Counted from the stretch's first letter, positions 44,932-56,364 are shown. The stretch: DNA of 64,000 nucleotides from Mytilus californianus (GCF_021869535.1 NW_026262668.1:22573732-22637731); one strand, 5' to 3'. The notes: generated by a model not told the origin, from the sequence alone. Made by a program: numbers and translations.

Positions 44932-45732
44932 TTGGTTTTTCAAGATTTTAAACCAGTTAAACCTGGGTTTCCTGTAGTTTTAGCACAAGCGAGCCAAGTA
45001 GTTCCTGTTGGTTTTAAAGGGGATACTGGAGTTTTGCTTTATCCCTCCAAAAAGGGTTTTCTTTCTGACAAGAAGGGTTTGCAATCATGGAATATGCTTG
45101 CTGCAAGTTTTTCCTTTGATAGAGTTCATGAAAAAATTGAAAATAATTTATTACCTCCTACTGTTCCAGTTTTAATTATAGGTGATTCGATGATTAAATT
45201 TTTGAGCAGTACAAATAAAAATGTTAACGTTATTTCCATAAGTGGAGGTAAATTGTTAAATTGTTACTTTTCTTTGGTAGAATTTTTAAAAACATTCAAC
45301 AAGTTTTATAGTGATTATCCATTGCGGAAAGAATAATTTTAACAAATCTGCAAAACAGGAAACAGCTCAACTTGCAAATGCTGTAAGAGATATTAATAAC
45401 ATTTTTCACCTTACATCTGAGAACAGTTTTCATTTATTTTTTCTGGTTGTGTGCATACAAAAAATGAAGTTATCAATTTGAGAATTAATAAATTGAATAA
45501 TATTTTGAAAGAACTCTGTAAGAAGGGTCAACATTTGTATATAGATCAATCAAATATTTCATCATCAGATTTGAGAGATGTTGTTCATTTCGATAAGTCA
45601 GGACAATTACTTTTCGTTAGAAATCTTAGTGGATTTTTTAACTTTACTTATTTTTGTATTGTTGAAGAGGTCAGTATGATTTTATACATGTATAAGAAGT
45701 TTTCAAGTTTGTTTTCGTTTCAGATACATTAG
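44932..45732 (+). pseudogene. SGNH-hydrolase-like last ORF of the YR retrotransposon, broken
   Basis: The frame 44932-45336 begins with a region of unknown function and then reads 'VPVLIIGDSMIKFLSSTNKN' and 'VNVISISGGKL', matching the Gly-Asp-Ser nucleophile block and the following glycine block of SGNH/GDSL hydrolases. After a shift, the frame 45451-45732 contains 'LRINKLNNILKELCKKGQ' and 'LRDVVHFDKSGQLLF', the D-x-x-H block that supplies the catalytic Asp and His. The Asn block is not clear. Hydrolase ORFs of this type are known in Ngaro elements and some LINEs; their role is unsettled. Confidence 0.72.
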
Positions 45733-46439
45733 TTTAGTAGTTTGTTTTTGTCTGAATTATTACATATGAAACTTTGTTTTGATATGTTTTAATTGATAGA
45801 ATAAATATATATGAGAAGTGCCGTTATGTTTATTTTCACACTAGACACGTGTATCAGATGAATAACAGAAAAATGGTCTGTTATTATAATAAGTCAGTAT
45901 CCTTTGACAGGACACATCAATGTCATGTGGCTTTAATTGCGTTTGGTATGGTACTAAACTTTAGACATATGAATAATTATGAGATTAGTAGTCTTGGATA
46001 AAGTAATAAATGTTTTAGATCAGTTTGTTTTCACAATCTTTAAATGACCCTCTAACGACTGTAACTAATTTAATTCTATGTCTCCTGATGACAAATGTAT
46101 CTGCATCTCATTTCCTTGCTAGAAAACGGAACTGCATGTCCCGTTGTCTCTTATAATTATTGTGTGACGGATTTTTATTGCTTAAGTTTCAGATACTTAC
46201 GTGTCAGATTGTAGGTGATTCTATGTGTTTTCACCCCATACTTTTTGCTTTGATGTTCATTCAATTTTGTTTTACCCTTATTATACAAAATGAAATGTTT
46301 TAGCATGTGAATGAAAAGGAAGTCATCGATTTATGTTTTAGGGAAATGAATTAAGTATTGACAGTGTCGGGAATTTGTGTTTGTTTGTGTATGGAAGTTG
46401 AGGAGGTTTTGTATTTCGTATCACGTCTCTTGTTCGAGA

Positions 46440-46583
46440 GGAGATATTTCTCCTACCCCATATCTTATCTCTATAGGGACATGGGACCATCATTTATAAT
46501 AGAACACTGTTCTAAATGATAATCACATGTACTTTATAGAGATAAGATATCCCTAGTACTCCGTCAGTTCGCTCACAGGCAGG
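46440..46583 (+). repeat. Split direct repeats B1 and A2 joined
   Basis: B1 (46440-46513) and A2 (46510-46583) abut, overlapping by the shared 'ttct'. This is the internal junction expected of split direct repeats. Confidence 0.88.
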
Positions 46584-47173
46584 GGAAACATATCTATAGA
46601 AAAAAATATATAATATTTATGCAATAGGGGAGAGTAACAGCTTCACGGCCGAATGTTTATGTAGGTATGTGCGAAAGAAAAAAAAATTAAACAAAACAAA
46701 ACAAACACACAAACAGAAAAAAAACTAAAAACTAAAAAACTAAACACATACACCAAAAAATAATTAAATAAATAAATAAAAGAGAAAAAATGCAATTTAA
46801 AATTTAATTGTACTTATTTAGTCAATTTCGTACGGTTGGTGATTCATGATGGATATTTTGATGTTTCGTCATGTTGGAGAAAATCGTTATGGAGAGGTCT
46901 CTGGTGTTGTCAATCCATATGGAGATGGTTTAAATTTTTGTTTTCAAAACGGAAAACCTTCATGTTACTCTTTTAAAGTTATTGGTACAAAATGTGTATA
47001 TATATATACATGTAATGTCAGAAGTTTATTCTTTGTATGAACTTATGGTAATGTTCATTTTATTTGTTAAATGATGATATGATCGCTGTGTGAGTGTCTG
47101 CACACTTTAGATATAGATAACCTATTACTTTGCCAGTTTCCTCGACTGTTCTCATGTCTCTATAGTCTTCTCA
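46584..47173. other. Spacer between A2 and B2 of the YR element
   Basis: A-rich low-complexity stretch (46670-46800), then a 64-codon frame (46846-47040) of unknown nature ('RHVGENRYGEVSGVVNPYGD'). It is probably element sequence without a known role. Confidence 0.4.
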
Positions 47174-47247
47174 GGAGATATTTCTCCTACCCCATATCTT
47201 ATCTCTATAGGGACATGGGACCATCATTTATAACAGAACACTATTCT
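47174..47247 (+). repeat. Split direct repeat B2 (right end of the YR element)
   Basis: Matches B1 with a couple of differences and marks the right terminus. No target duplication flanks the element, as expected for recombinase-mediated insertion. Confidence 0.88.
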
Positions 47248-48707
47248 TTCAATAACTATGGTAAATATTTCAAGACTTTCTGTCATAATAAAGTCGCAGT
47301 TGAGTAAACAGTTTGATAATTTCCCTCCACAAATAGAATTAAATTCAAATTAAATGTAACTAAGGGTTGTGTAGGTTAACCTGTCAACATTTGGTTGTTT
47401 GAGATTTTGAGACATTTCCAGAAGTGAAAAGATATTAAAATCGATGTTGTACATCTGTCATATGTTAGAAACAATATACATATATGATTTTTAATACACA
47501 ACTTAATTGCAAAAAATAAAACCCTAACGGGTTAAAATGCAAACATAATATCCATGTACACAAGAAACATACAATACATGAAAAAGTTCTAAACAAGTGA
47601 AGTTTATATTAATAATATACATTTGTATATATAAGTATAAAAAAATTATCTTAGGTAATTGACCAATGTAGACCTTATTTTCGCAACTCCATGGAATGCT
47701 TTTATTATATAGCTACAACACTAGACAACTATCTTGATTTGGATCTAAAATAGTTTACAGTTTGGGTTAAGCTGGTTGAAATTATGATAATGGGTTTTAA
47801 TTTTATTCATAAGGGGATTTCTAATATAACTGCTGATTTGGCAATGAAGGACAAAGTGTTCCTCATCATCTAAATTTTGCAAACTTTACACACTCTTTAA
47901 TTTATCTTGCAATTTTCTTATATCGACCTAAGGTGGTTTGTTGCTCATGCATAATGCATTGGTAAGTGTATATTTTCAACTACTGAAACAGAAATTAATA
48001 TAAAAATATATATGTGATTAATTATCTAGCTTGTATAGTTTTAAGTATTAAAAAAAAAATGATTTTTAATTTTTCAGTTATTTACGTCACTTTATAATTT
48101 AAGTTTGAAATGTTTTGATTATTGGTTAATGTATTTGGCACACAGCCTGGCAGCAAACCCCCCATTTTATTGCGGTTGACATTGTAACCAAGGTCTGGTT
48201 TCAATGTCAATCTGGCAGAATTCGCTGCATCAAAAACATTTCGTTTTATAAATAGTATCATTCACTACAGATGAACAATGTAAGGGTTTTGATCCCTCAC
48301 CTGTGTTCCCACGGTGATCCAAATTGTTTTAATCTTATATTCAGTTACCACAATTTGTGGTAGTCATTTATATATATATTTGATAGTACGGTTGCAATAT
48401 TCAGCGATATGCCGGTAACCTCATATTTTCAGATATACCAGTGACAGTTAAATTGCCAGCGATCTGCGGCACATACATACATTTATATTGAGATTACTTA
48501 TATACAATATGTACAAATCTAAATAATATTAAAGGCTGTGGCCAAATACTGCCAATTTGTTATTGGGGTTCCACAAGCATCTGGGATAACAACTCGTTCG
48601 CCGTATGGCCGTGTCTGTAGTGAAATTTTTGGGTTGCATTAACGTAATCTATGTATTACTGGCAAATTATTAAGTCAGGGATTTCGTTATCACAAATTGC
48701 TTAAAAC
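47248..48707. other. AT-rich non-coding stretch
   Basis: No open frames of interest and no element ends recognised. Confidence 0.35.
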
Positions 48708-48889
48708 CTTTACTAACAATCTAATTAAAATATAGAACTCGGATTTCGTTATACTACATACGAGATCTAACAATGACCCCAATCTCTTTCACTTTTGTGA
48801 CCTTTTTTTACGTAATATTTGACCCCAGAAAGAATTTTATCGACCAATCAGAATGCTCCTTATGAACGCAACCTAGGAATATGTTGAAG

Positions 48890-49150
48890 ATGGCGACGCA
48901 GAAATGGAAAAACAACTTAGAAAATGCATTAACTGAAATTTTGCCTTAGTACAAAGTGAAAGAATTGAAATTTGAGAAGAGACAAATTTTGGAAATTATT
49001 TTGGAGATCAAAGATTGCATGGTCAGGCTTCCAACATGCTTCAAACGGGCTATGGAAAGAGTTTACACACCAGATATATGCTACCTGTTCGCTGTTGCAA
49101 GGAACATCGGAAAATGAAGGAACACGGTACAGACACTAGGACCGATGGTA
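48890..49150 (+). pseudogene. SF2 (RecQ-like) helicase N-terminal fragment, broken
   Basis: From ATG 48890 the frame reads 'MATQKWKNNLENALTEILP', a stop, then 'YKVKELKFEKRQILEIILE' and 'KDCMVRLPT'. A short duplication (cttccaac/cttcaaac near 49030-49046) shifts the frame; just after it 'TGYGKSL' (49045-49065) restores a Walker A. The pattern F-x-x-x-Q, then the K-D-C/V-hydrophobic-LPTGxGKS sequence, is the Q motif and motif I of RecQ-like helicases. Later motifs are absent, lost or in exons not found. It may be the gene of the surrounding TIR element or a passenger. Confidence 0.62.
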
Positions 49151-49796
49151 AAATCGTATTCTTCGGTCCAAGTTTCCAAACTTAAGTCTGTACCGATAAT
49201 CAAGTCCACTTTCAAAGGTAAATTCTCGAAAACAGAGTATTAAAGGTTGACTTTTTCTATCATTGGGCAACTCCTCAAGTGTTTATAAAAAAAATGTTTG
49301 TGGAGGATTCACAATGTACTTTAAAAAACATGACAGTATCCCAAAAAATACATTGCAAGTCTTCCAATGCATTCTCCTACCAAAAAATTATAATTTACAA
49401 TGTCAATGAAGACATGGGATCAGATAAATCTAAATTCATTAGTAATATAGTATATAGATCATAATGATATTCTACTGTGTACTTGCAAAGATATACATGT
49501 ATACCTACGCCTGCACATAAAGAAGAAGTTTTAATATCAGCATACTTTTTACTTCTGTCACACACTGATACATGTAGATATCATGTGGTGCTCCAGATAA
49601 TTGTTAGGAGAAATGTTCTGCCAAGAAAGAAATTAATTGTTCACTATTCTTGGACTCGGCCATAGTGGGTCAGAATGGCAATTAGTGTTTCAGTGTTCAT
49701 TAAATATTAGTTTAATGCTTTGTGAAAAATAATAACTTCATCCTGTTTATGTACATGTATGTTAACCAGATATCTGAAATTACAGAAAATACGTTT

Positions 49797-50200
49797 TTAT
49801 GCCCCCGCAGTATACGTAGTTGAGGGGGCATTAAGTTTTACCCTTGTGCATCTGTCTGTGCGTCCGTCCGTACATCCCAAAGTTGGTTTCCTTTCTCTAA
49901 CTTTAGTTTGCATCAACAAAATGTTATGAAACTGATACACAATGCTTATTACCACAAAACACAGATCAAGTTTGAATTTTATTGGCATCACTTTAACCGT
50001 TCCAGAGTTATGCCCCTTTACAAATGTTAAACTTGCTGAATTTTTCGTTTCCATTCTCTCACTTTAGTTTGCCTCAACCAAATTTTATGAAACCTATACA
50101 CATTACGTATTACCACAAAACTCAGATCAAGCACAAATTTGGGTAGCATCACTTTTACATTTACATTTACTTTTAGAATTATATGAGATCCTTTAAAATG
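49797..50200 (+). repeat. 'atgcccccgcag' dispersed repeat with hairpin start
   Basis: It begins 'ttatgcccccgcagtatacg' and folds back with 'tgagggggcattaa'. Two degenerate inner units contain 'ctctaactttagtttgc', 'atgttatgaaactgatacac' and 'ttaccacaaaac.cagatcaa'. A bivalve dispersed repeat recognised by text. Confidence 0.7.
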
Positions 50201-50289
50201 GAGGTTAAATAATCTTAAATAAGCTTTATAATGGAGTCAGCATTGTTTTGAATATTCCATAAATATATTTAAATTGATATTTCAGGAGC

Positions 50290-51400
50290 AGACATTCTTC
50301 CCTGGTCTATATAGCTTCATGGAAAGGAATCAGACACAGAACGTTTGGGGAAATAAAATTGAGAGTCACTGTGAATAATTCACATACAATGCCAGACATA
50401 AAGAAATGGCCAGACACAGGCTCAGCTATAGAATCTGAATCAACTGGAAGCAACAGCATTTTCATCAGAAAATTAAAAAGGGTGTGAAAAACATGAAATA
50501 TGCATTTGGAAATATTCAGCCACCAAACAAATAGATATGCCAAGAAATGCAAATTGTTTGCTAATATAAATGTCAATGATGTCTGTACTAAAGCAAAGAT
50601 ATAAAAGCCTTTTTCATTTATAAATACATGTAACAGTGACATACAATACAGATTTAAGACCAACCGTCATTCTTTAAATCTTTGGAAGCCACAGAACCTA
50701 GTCGTAGACATTCCATATTTTCAACTCGTTATGAAGACATATTTGACTGATCTGGTTTCCAATAGAAGTTTAAAAATAAGTTCTACATGTACATGACATG
50801 ATGATCACCAGCAATGAAGGTGATATAGGATTTAATATTCAAAGTAATGTTGAGAAGTAATCTGTATAAAGTGAAGTTGAACCTCCCACCATAATAGCAT
50901 TCTGCACATTTTGGATCACATATGGATCAAGCTGTTGTACTTGTGAACTAAAAGAGTGTTGCTTGTCAGGTACATTGTACATGTTGACAGTGCTATAAGT
51001 TCATTAAATAAAATACAGTTCAGAACAGTTAGTAATAGATAGATTTCTTCTGTCTTTATTTGAATGGATAAACCAGATAATTAAAAAATAATTTTTCTGA
51101 CAACTATGTCTGTTCTGGAACTGAAGACTACATGCACTGTTTGTATCTTCCTTGTTCATTTTCCTCCAGATAAATGTACCTTTTATTTACTGACTATCAC
51201 CATGAGGCTTATAAGGAAGCTTAATTCCTCCAAGGTCTCAGGTTTTGTCCTGCCTGTGAGAAAAGTTTTAGAATACAAGACATGCAAGACATAAAATGCT
51301 AATCGGACAACAACATTTACTATTTATATAACGTTTTATATTTCAGAGGGTAGAAATCATGGATTTTTCATACTTAAAATCAAAATGTATAAAGAATCCT
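50290..51400. other. Interior of the TIR element, uncertain exon fragments
   Basis: On the plus strand 50380-50505 reads 'MPDIKKWPDTGSAIESESTG' to 'FIRKLKRV' then a stop, which could be a short coding exon; the opposite-strand frame over the same bases is hydrophobic and I discount it. Otherwise nothing is recognised. Confidence 0.3.
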
Positions 51401-53330
51401 TATGTTTAGAAGTTTCTGTCAAGTCATATGTCCATTGTCCTTATCCTCATTTTCATTGTTCAGCGACTCCTTAAAAAACTACATGTGTAGTGATTTTATC
51501 AAGTGAATTTGTGGCATATTATAAGTAATAAGATAACTATATTTGGTATACATGTATGTGATCCAAGGTTTACATGTGTTGTCAGACAGGGTTCAACTTG
51601 TCCCTCAATTTTTTTCAACTTATAAGTCTACAGATATCTAAATAAAACATTAAGATATATATATATTAGGTAAAAAAAAAGTCAAACAAAAGCCGGTGTT
51701 CATGTGACCCAAACCTCATTTCATTCAACAGTGATTAAGGTTAAGTTTTTGTGCAAATTGTGGTTAATTCCATTTCTCAGATTCTACAAAATGTATGTAA
51801 AGCAGTAGGTCAAAGTTTACATATGAACAAGAAGAGATACTATACATGAAACGTTTATATATATGTCAATGATGATGATGATGATGGATAGCTGCTAACA
51901 GTCCAGTGGCAGTTTAATATGCATATTCAGGACGAGAATATGTTGATGTGATATGAATATTAACCCTGCTTTGTAGTAGACCGACAGCAACTGAAATAGC
52001 ATAAAAAAGTTAAATAACATCTAGAATGAAACATACATGTATATTTAAGGCTTCAATAGAAGGAAAGGCAATTGTCTATGCAATATGTCAAGCTCTAGTC
52101 TGTAATGTGTGTATAAAAGTAGTGAATAAATTTAGCAGAAATATCTTGTTCATTGTGTCTGTGATAATCATTCATGTACATGTACATCACTACATGTACC
52201 ACATCTATTTTATATAGATCTGTCATATGCATTTAATACATAATTCTAAAAATAAAAAAATAAAAACTATATGCCATGCAACATGTACTACAAGTCTACA
52301 ACAGGGTTTATGCTTGGTACAGGCACATGAAATGTGATTGAAATAATTTTTGTGTCACCTGAGACCATTGTTGCAAAATGCGACACTTAGGGATTACAAT
52401 CATCATTATTATGCAGCAGCATAAACTATTTGAATAAAGTTTGATATTTCAAAAGATAGATGACCTGGATGTTTCATACCTTGTACACAGATACATTTTA
52501 GTGTACCTTATGTGTAGTCACTAAGTTTCTGTCCATCAAATGTCTATTGTCCTTGACCTAATTTTTATAGTTCAGTGACTGCTTGAATAAGAATCATGCT
52601 TTTTTTTCTCATGTGAAATTTTCACTTACAAATGTATTATGGTCAACTCTGTATCTCAGATTCAATAAGCAATAGGTCAACTATATTTGGTGTATGGAAT
52701 AATTGTTAGATGTACATGTACATGTGCATGTTAGACTAGCAGTTTTCATTGAACCTTGACCTCTTTTTCATGGTTCAATCTTAAGTTGTTGTGGTTTAGT
52801 CTATTTCTCGGAGACTAGCAATTAGGCCTCTACATTTGGTGTATGGAATGATTTTAAGGTGAACATGTCCGACACAGGCATTGTTTTTCTGACCTTGCCC
52901 TTTTTCATGATTCATTTTATGACATTTATTATTTATGATTTTGGTCTATTTTGCAGACACTTGAAGCAATAGGGTCACTATATTCTGCATATGGAATGAT
53001 TATTAGGTGTTCATGTCTTGTCTGGCAAGTTTCATTTTACCTATCCCTCATTTTCATGCAAGGTTCATTTGTCACTGCTAATTTTTTTGGTTTTTTTTAT
53101 CAGTTTATCAGATTAAGTATATGAAATGATAGGTACCGGTATATATTGAATATGTTTGTTTGGCAGAATTCATATGACTGTGACCTCATTTTCATGGTTC
53201 ATTTGTCAATGGTAAGTTTTGATTTGGTCTTTTTTCCAAGTACTCAAAAATATAAAACCACTATGTTTGGTGTATGTAATGAATGTAAGGTGAACATGTT
53301 TGTCTGCCATGCACTACAAACTGCTCTGAG
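51400..53330. repeat. Degenerate tandem repeat 'ctatatttggtgtatggaat'
   Basis: Phrases 'tatttggtgtatggaat(g)att', 'aggtgaacatgt', 'gaccttgacctcattttcat' and 'ggttca' recur roughly every 160-180 bp. About five clear units lie in 52430-53330, with earlier diverged units at 51400-51820. It is a family seen in mollusc genomes. Frames here come from the repeat. Confidence 0.7.
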
Positions 53331-53457
53331 TCTGAAAAGACCATATTTTGTACTCAACCAGAAAGGCCAAGCACAGAGTTTACTTGACAAGACTCAACAG
53401 TACTTAAATGTTGTTGATCTTTGTCTAGACTTACTTAAGTCAGATTGAGTACTTGAT

Positions 53458-53645
53458 AATCTTGGTAAATATAAAAATAAGAGGATGTGGTATGATTGCC
53501 AATGAGGCAACTCTCCACAATAGACCAAATGACACAGACATGAACAACTATAGGTAACCATACGGCCTTCAACAATGAGCAAAGCCCATATAGCATAGCA
53601 ATAAAAGGCCCCGAAATGACAAATGTAAAACATTCCAAACTAGAA
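53458..53645 (-). repeat. SINE-like mussel repeat, minus strand, 3' part
   Basis: Contains 'gatgtggtatgattgccaat', 'gaggcaactctccacaat' and 'catacggccttcaacaatga'. Same family as 38455-38885, inverted. Confidence 0.8.
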
Positions 53646-53809
53646 AACTAATGGCCTAATTTATGTCTGAATATATAAGTCTCCACAAATGCTTGACCAG
53701 TCTTCACCAATGCTCAAATCAGTTTTAAACTTTTCATTTAATCTCAACTGGTCTTGACCCAGCCTGAATCAGCCCATCTATGTCAACTATATATTGATCT
53801 TATAAAATG

Positions 53810-54135
53810 ACAGGTTATTGATAATTTAGTTTATTGCTTTCAAATTTAAAAATTTGATTAAAAGGTAAAAAAAGCTAGAATTTTCATTTTGGACTAAATT
53901 CAGATAGTCACCTTTAAAAATGTCTATAACTTTTTCAAATTAACTTGGATTTTAATAAAACTCTACAGCTATCTCAATCATATATTCTTCTTACAAAATG
54001 CAAGCTTATTTGAAAGTCTGGTTTATTGCTAGCTATAAATGTGAGGATTTATTTAAAAGGTAAAAAAGCAAGAATTTTCAGTTCGAGGTAAATTCACAGC
54101 TATCTAAATCATATATTGATATTTCAAAATACCTG
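53810..54135. repeat. Degenerate tandem duplication of about 180 bp
   Basis: 'ttgctttcaaa..', 'aaaaggtaaaaaagc(t)ag', 'aattttca' and 'agctatct.aatcatatatt' occur twice in order. Confidence 0.55.
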
Positions 54136-54139
54136 GTTA

Positions 54140-54355
54140 TTAGTCCCCTACCGACAAAGTCGAAGGGGACTTTAGGTTTGCACTCCGTCCGTCTGTCAGT
54201 ATGTCTGTTTGTCCATCCATCAGTTCTGCAAATCAGTTTTCCACACTTTTTTCTTCGTGCTTGACGATATTGATTTGATTTTTGGTGTATTGTTTTATCA
54301 TGACAAGTTACAGATCAAGTTCGAATTTTATTCCGGTCTGATGATTTTATGTATA
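54140..54355 (+). repeat. 'agtcccctaccga' dispersed repeat, truncated
   Basis: It starts with a hairpin ('agtcccctaccgacaaagtc' folding on 'gaaggggactttagg') followed by 'tgcactccgtccgtctgtca' and 'caagttacagatcaagttcg'. The same family, inverted, closes the 62.1-63.4 kb element. Confidence 0.75.
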
Positions 54356-54549
54356 TGTATATGCAGATAGATGGGCTGATTCAGACAAAGTCAAGACTGG
54401 TCGAGACTATTAAGTACAGACCAGTCGATCATTTGTCGAGACCATATTCAGACTAGACCAAGATTATCAAGTACTCATTTAGACTGATTAAGTAAAGTCT
54501 AGACTAAAGTAAGTACAGTTAAGTACATGTACTGTCCTGATTATGTTTA

Positions 54550-55198
54550 GTCGTGACAAGTAACATCTGTGCTCTACCTTACTGGTTGTGCACAAAATAT
54601 GGTCCTTTTGAATTCAGACTCAGCAGTTTATAGTGATGGTTCATCTGACCTTGACCTCATAATCTTGGATAATGTTAAGTTTATATGATGCTTGTAGTGA
54701 AACCTTCATATAACAGACTCTCAACATACATTCAATCATATGTAAAGCAGGCAAGACATTTCAGCTTATACACCCTTGTTAAAGTATAGATCTTAACCTT
54801 GCCACTTTTTTTATCTAGATTTTAAGATTAATAAAAGGTACATAGAAGAAAAAAATAATAAAATTTAGTTCTATTGATGAATTTTTGAATGGATGTATTC
54901 TAATGAAGGAAGGTGACTAGCAAACAAGCAATAAAAATATCAATTATTATGTCAATGCTAGACTAGGATTGGTTTTTGGTATATATGTATCCGCTACAGC
55001 TTGGGAATTGTATAGGAAATACACGTGTATTTAAATATATAGCCTACTACCTTTTTTTTCTTACTAGATACAAAATAAAAGAGCCCCCCCCCCCTGACAG
55101 TTCACAAAAATAGGACAGTAAGGCACCTCTCTAGTACACTCTACCAACTGAGCTAAAAAAAACTTCACCAGAGCAGCTAATAGAGGACAGTTTTTTTC
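54550..55198. other. Non-coding stretch
   Basis: AT-rich; a C run near 55084. Nothing recognised. Confidence 0.35.
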
Positions 55199-55651
55199 TT
55201 GTATGCAAGCCTAGGTTGGGGGGAGGGGGTGCTTGTGGCGCTACACATATATATGTATGGTTTATCAATGCTTAGACTTTTTACATGTCCCATTCAAACT
55301 ATGCATTGTTTGCATACCCTTATCAAAATTCTTGATCCACATCAGGCAGAGGGAAGCATCGCTATAGTGTACAGTTTAAAAGTGTTCACTGTACTCTTTA
55401 ATTTCCACGATTACGATCCGACCTCAAGTCATAAAGTATATGAGGCACATCTGAAAACTATGACAAACGTCACATATTTCAAATATTCATGGCTATACTT
55501 ACAATATGACGACGAAAGAGATTTAAAAACTATTTCCAAACGATTAATAATCGAAGCGATAAATTTTAAGTCCCATTGTTTTTATTTTTGGATACCCTCG
55601 GGACCTTTCAATGAACCTCATTTAAGTATATGTTCCGCGTGCGCTGTTTAG
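55199..55651 (+). CDS. Unidentified 150-codon frame near the right end of the TIR element
   Basis: Open on the plus strand up to a stop at 55649-55651. The last ~110 residues look protein-like: 'KILDPHQAEGSIAIVYSLKV', 'FNFHDYDPTSSHKVYEAHLK', 'KYSWLYLQYDDERDLKTISK' and a Cys-containing end 'LSICSACAV'. The true start or splice acceptor is unknown; the first 40 residues may be intron. It may be the terminal exon of the element's gene, since it lies in the same orientation as the helicase fragment and 80 bp before the right TIR. No family recognised. Confidence 0.35.
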   Translation: MYASLGWGEGVLVALHIYMYGLSMLRLFTCPIQTMHCLHTLIKILDPHQAEGSIAIVYSLKVFTVLFNFHDYDPTSSHKVYEAHLKTMTNVTYFKYSWLYLQYDDERDLKTISKRLIIEAINFKSHCFYFWIPSGPFNEPHLSICSACAV

Positions 55652-55792
55652 ATTCGATAACTAGAATTCTGTTTGGTTGAAAAAGTCACATGCAAAATCC
55701 TTCAGAAGTGAAACCTTATACGGGTAGTTGTTAGATCTCGTATGTAGTATAACGAAATCCGAGTTCTATATTTTATTAGATTGCTTTACTAA

Positions 55793-56364
55793 ATTCTTCC
55801 ATAGATACAAATATTTAGTTTGAAAACTGGATGTACCTGGAGAAAACATATTTCAAACGGGATAGCACATCCTAATTTTTACGGAGATGTTGTTTACCGA
55901 GCCCAGAAATTTAAATACGATTCGGGTAAACTTATCGATCCTTTTAATTAACTTATTCTAAAAGGTTACCAATTCAACACTGTAATTAGATCTAAGAATA
56001 TTGTTTTTATTGATATTAACATTGATGTTTTTATCAGTAAATTAAAACTAAACTAAATATTATTGTTATATACATATCCATATTCCCATTCACGGTTCTA
56101 CAACCTGTCGATATACCTGTATCTTTGCATTGACTGTTAATGACGTCTTTACACTAAATCCATTTGATTTCGGATGTGTATCTGATTGATATTTTAGTCC
56201 TAGATATGTGATTTATTTATTAGTTGTTATTGCCTTTGAACTAGCTGTCAGTAACTGCGAGAACTCTCAGATATGTATACTTACTGTCTTTTTGTTGTGG
56301 GGATATATAAATACTCTGCCACGTCCGGTCTGATTTTTAGTTGGTTGTTTTTCTGCTTTGTATC
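55793..56364. other. Non-coding stretch
   Basis: Nothing recognised between the TIR element's target duplication and a SINE-like repeat. Confidence 0.35.

Larger units (their letters stand above)
40621..47247 (+). mobile_element. Tyrosine-recombinase retrotransposon with split direct repeats (PAT/Ngaro-like)
   Basis: Block A (about 74 bp, 'ttctaaatgataatcacatg...') occurs at 40621-40694 and 46510-46583; block B ('ggagatatttctcctacccc...') at 46440-46513 and 47174-47247. The order A1-body-B1A2-spacer-B2 is the split direct repeat layout of PAT and Ngaro elements of the DIRS order. A and B also share an inverted core ('tatagagataagatat'). The body encodes a gag-like ORF, a tyrosine recombinase, RT/RNase H and an SGNH-like ORF, all plus strand. 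The element is near full length (6,627 bp) but its ORFs are broken. Confidence 0.9.
53380..54545. repeat. Large inverted repeat with nested inserts
   Basis: The left arm, in pieces from 53390 to 53790 ('cttgaccagtcttc...', 'tgaatcagcccatctatgt'), matches the inverse of 54360-54510 ('atagatgggctgattcagac', 'attatcaagtactcattta'). The left arm is split by a SINE-like repeat (53458-53645), and the middle holds a 54140-54350 insert. It is probably a foldback MITE that has received two later insertions. Confidence 0.65.
48717..55783. mobile_element. 7,067-bp TIR element with 9-bp target duplication
   Basis: The left end CAATCTAATTAAAATATAGA and following bases to about 48772 recur inverted at about 55729-55783, identical over ~55 bp except for one indel. 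CTTTACTAA flanks both ends exactly (48708-48716 and 55784-55792). A plus-strand helicase fragment begins 170 bp inside the left end and a 150-codon frame ends 130 bp before the right end. The middle is full of other repeats, so the original element was shorter. A 9-bp duplication suits Mutator-like or Merlin-like transposases, but no such enzyme is seen, and the superfamily is undecided. Confidence 0.88.

Noticed and set aside
50307-50663. 118-codon minus-strand membrane-like ORF
   Set aside because: The hydrophobic pattern arises from the complement of A-rich plus-strand sequence; no conserved motif, and the plus strand looks more coding.
53146-53448. 100-codon plus-strand ORF
   Set aside because: Begins inside the degenerate tandem repeat and ends in the inverted repeat; no domain.
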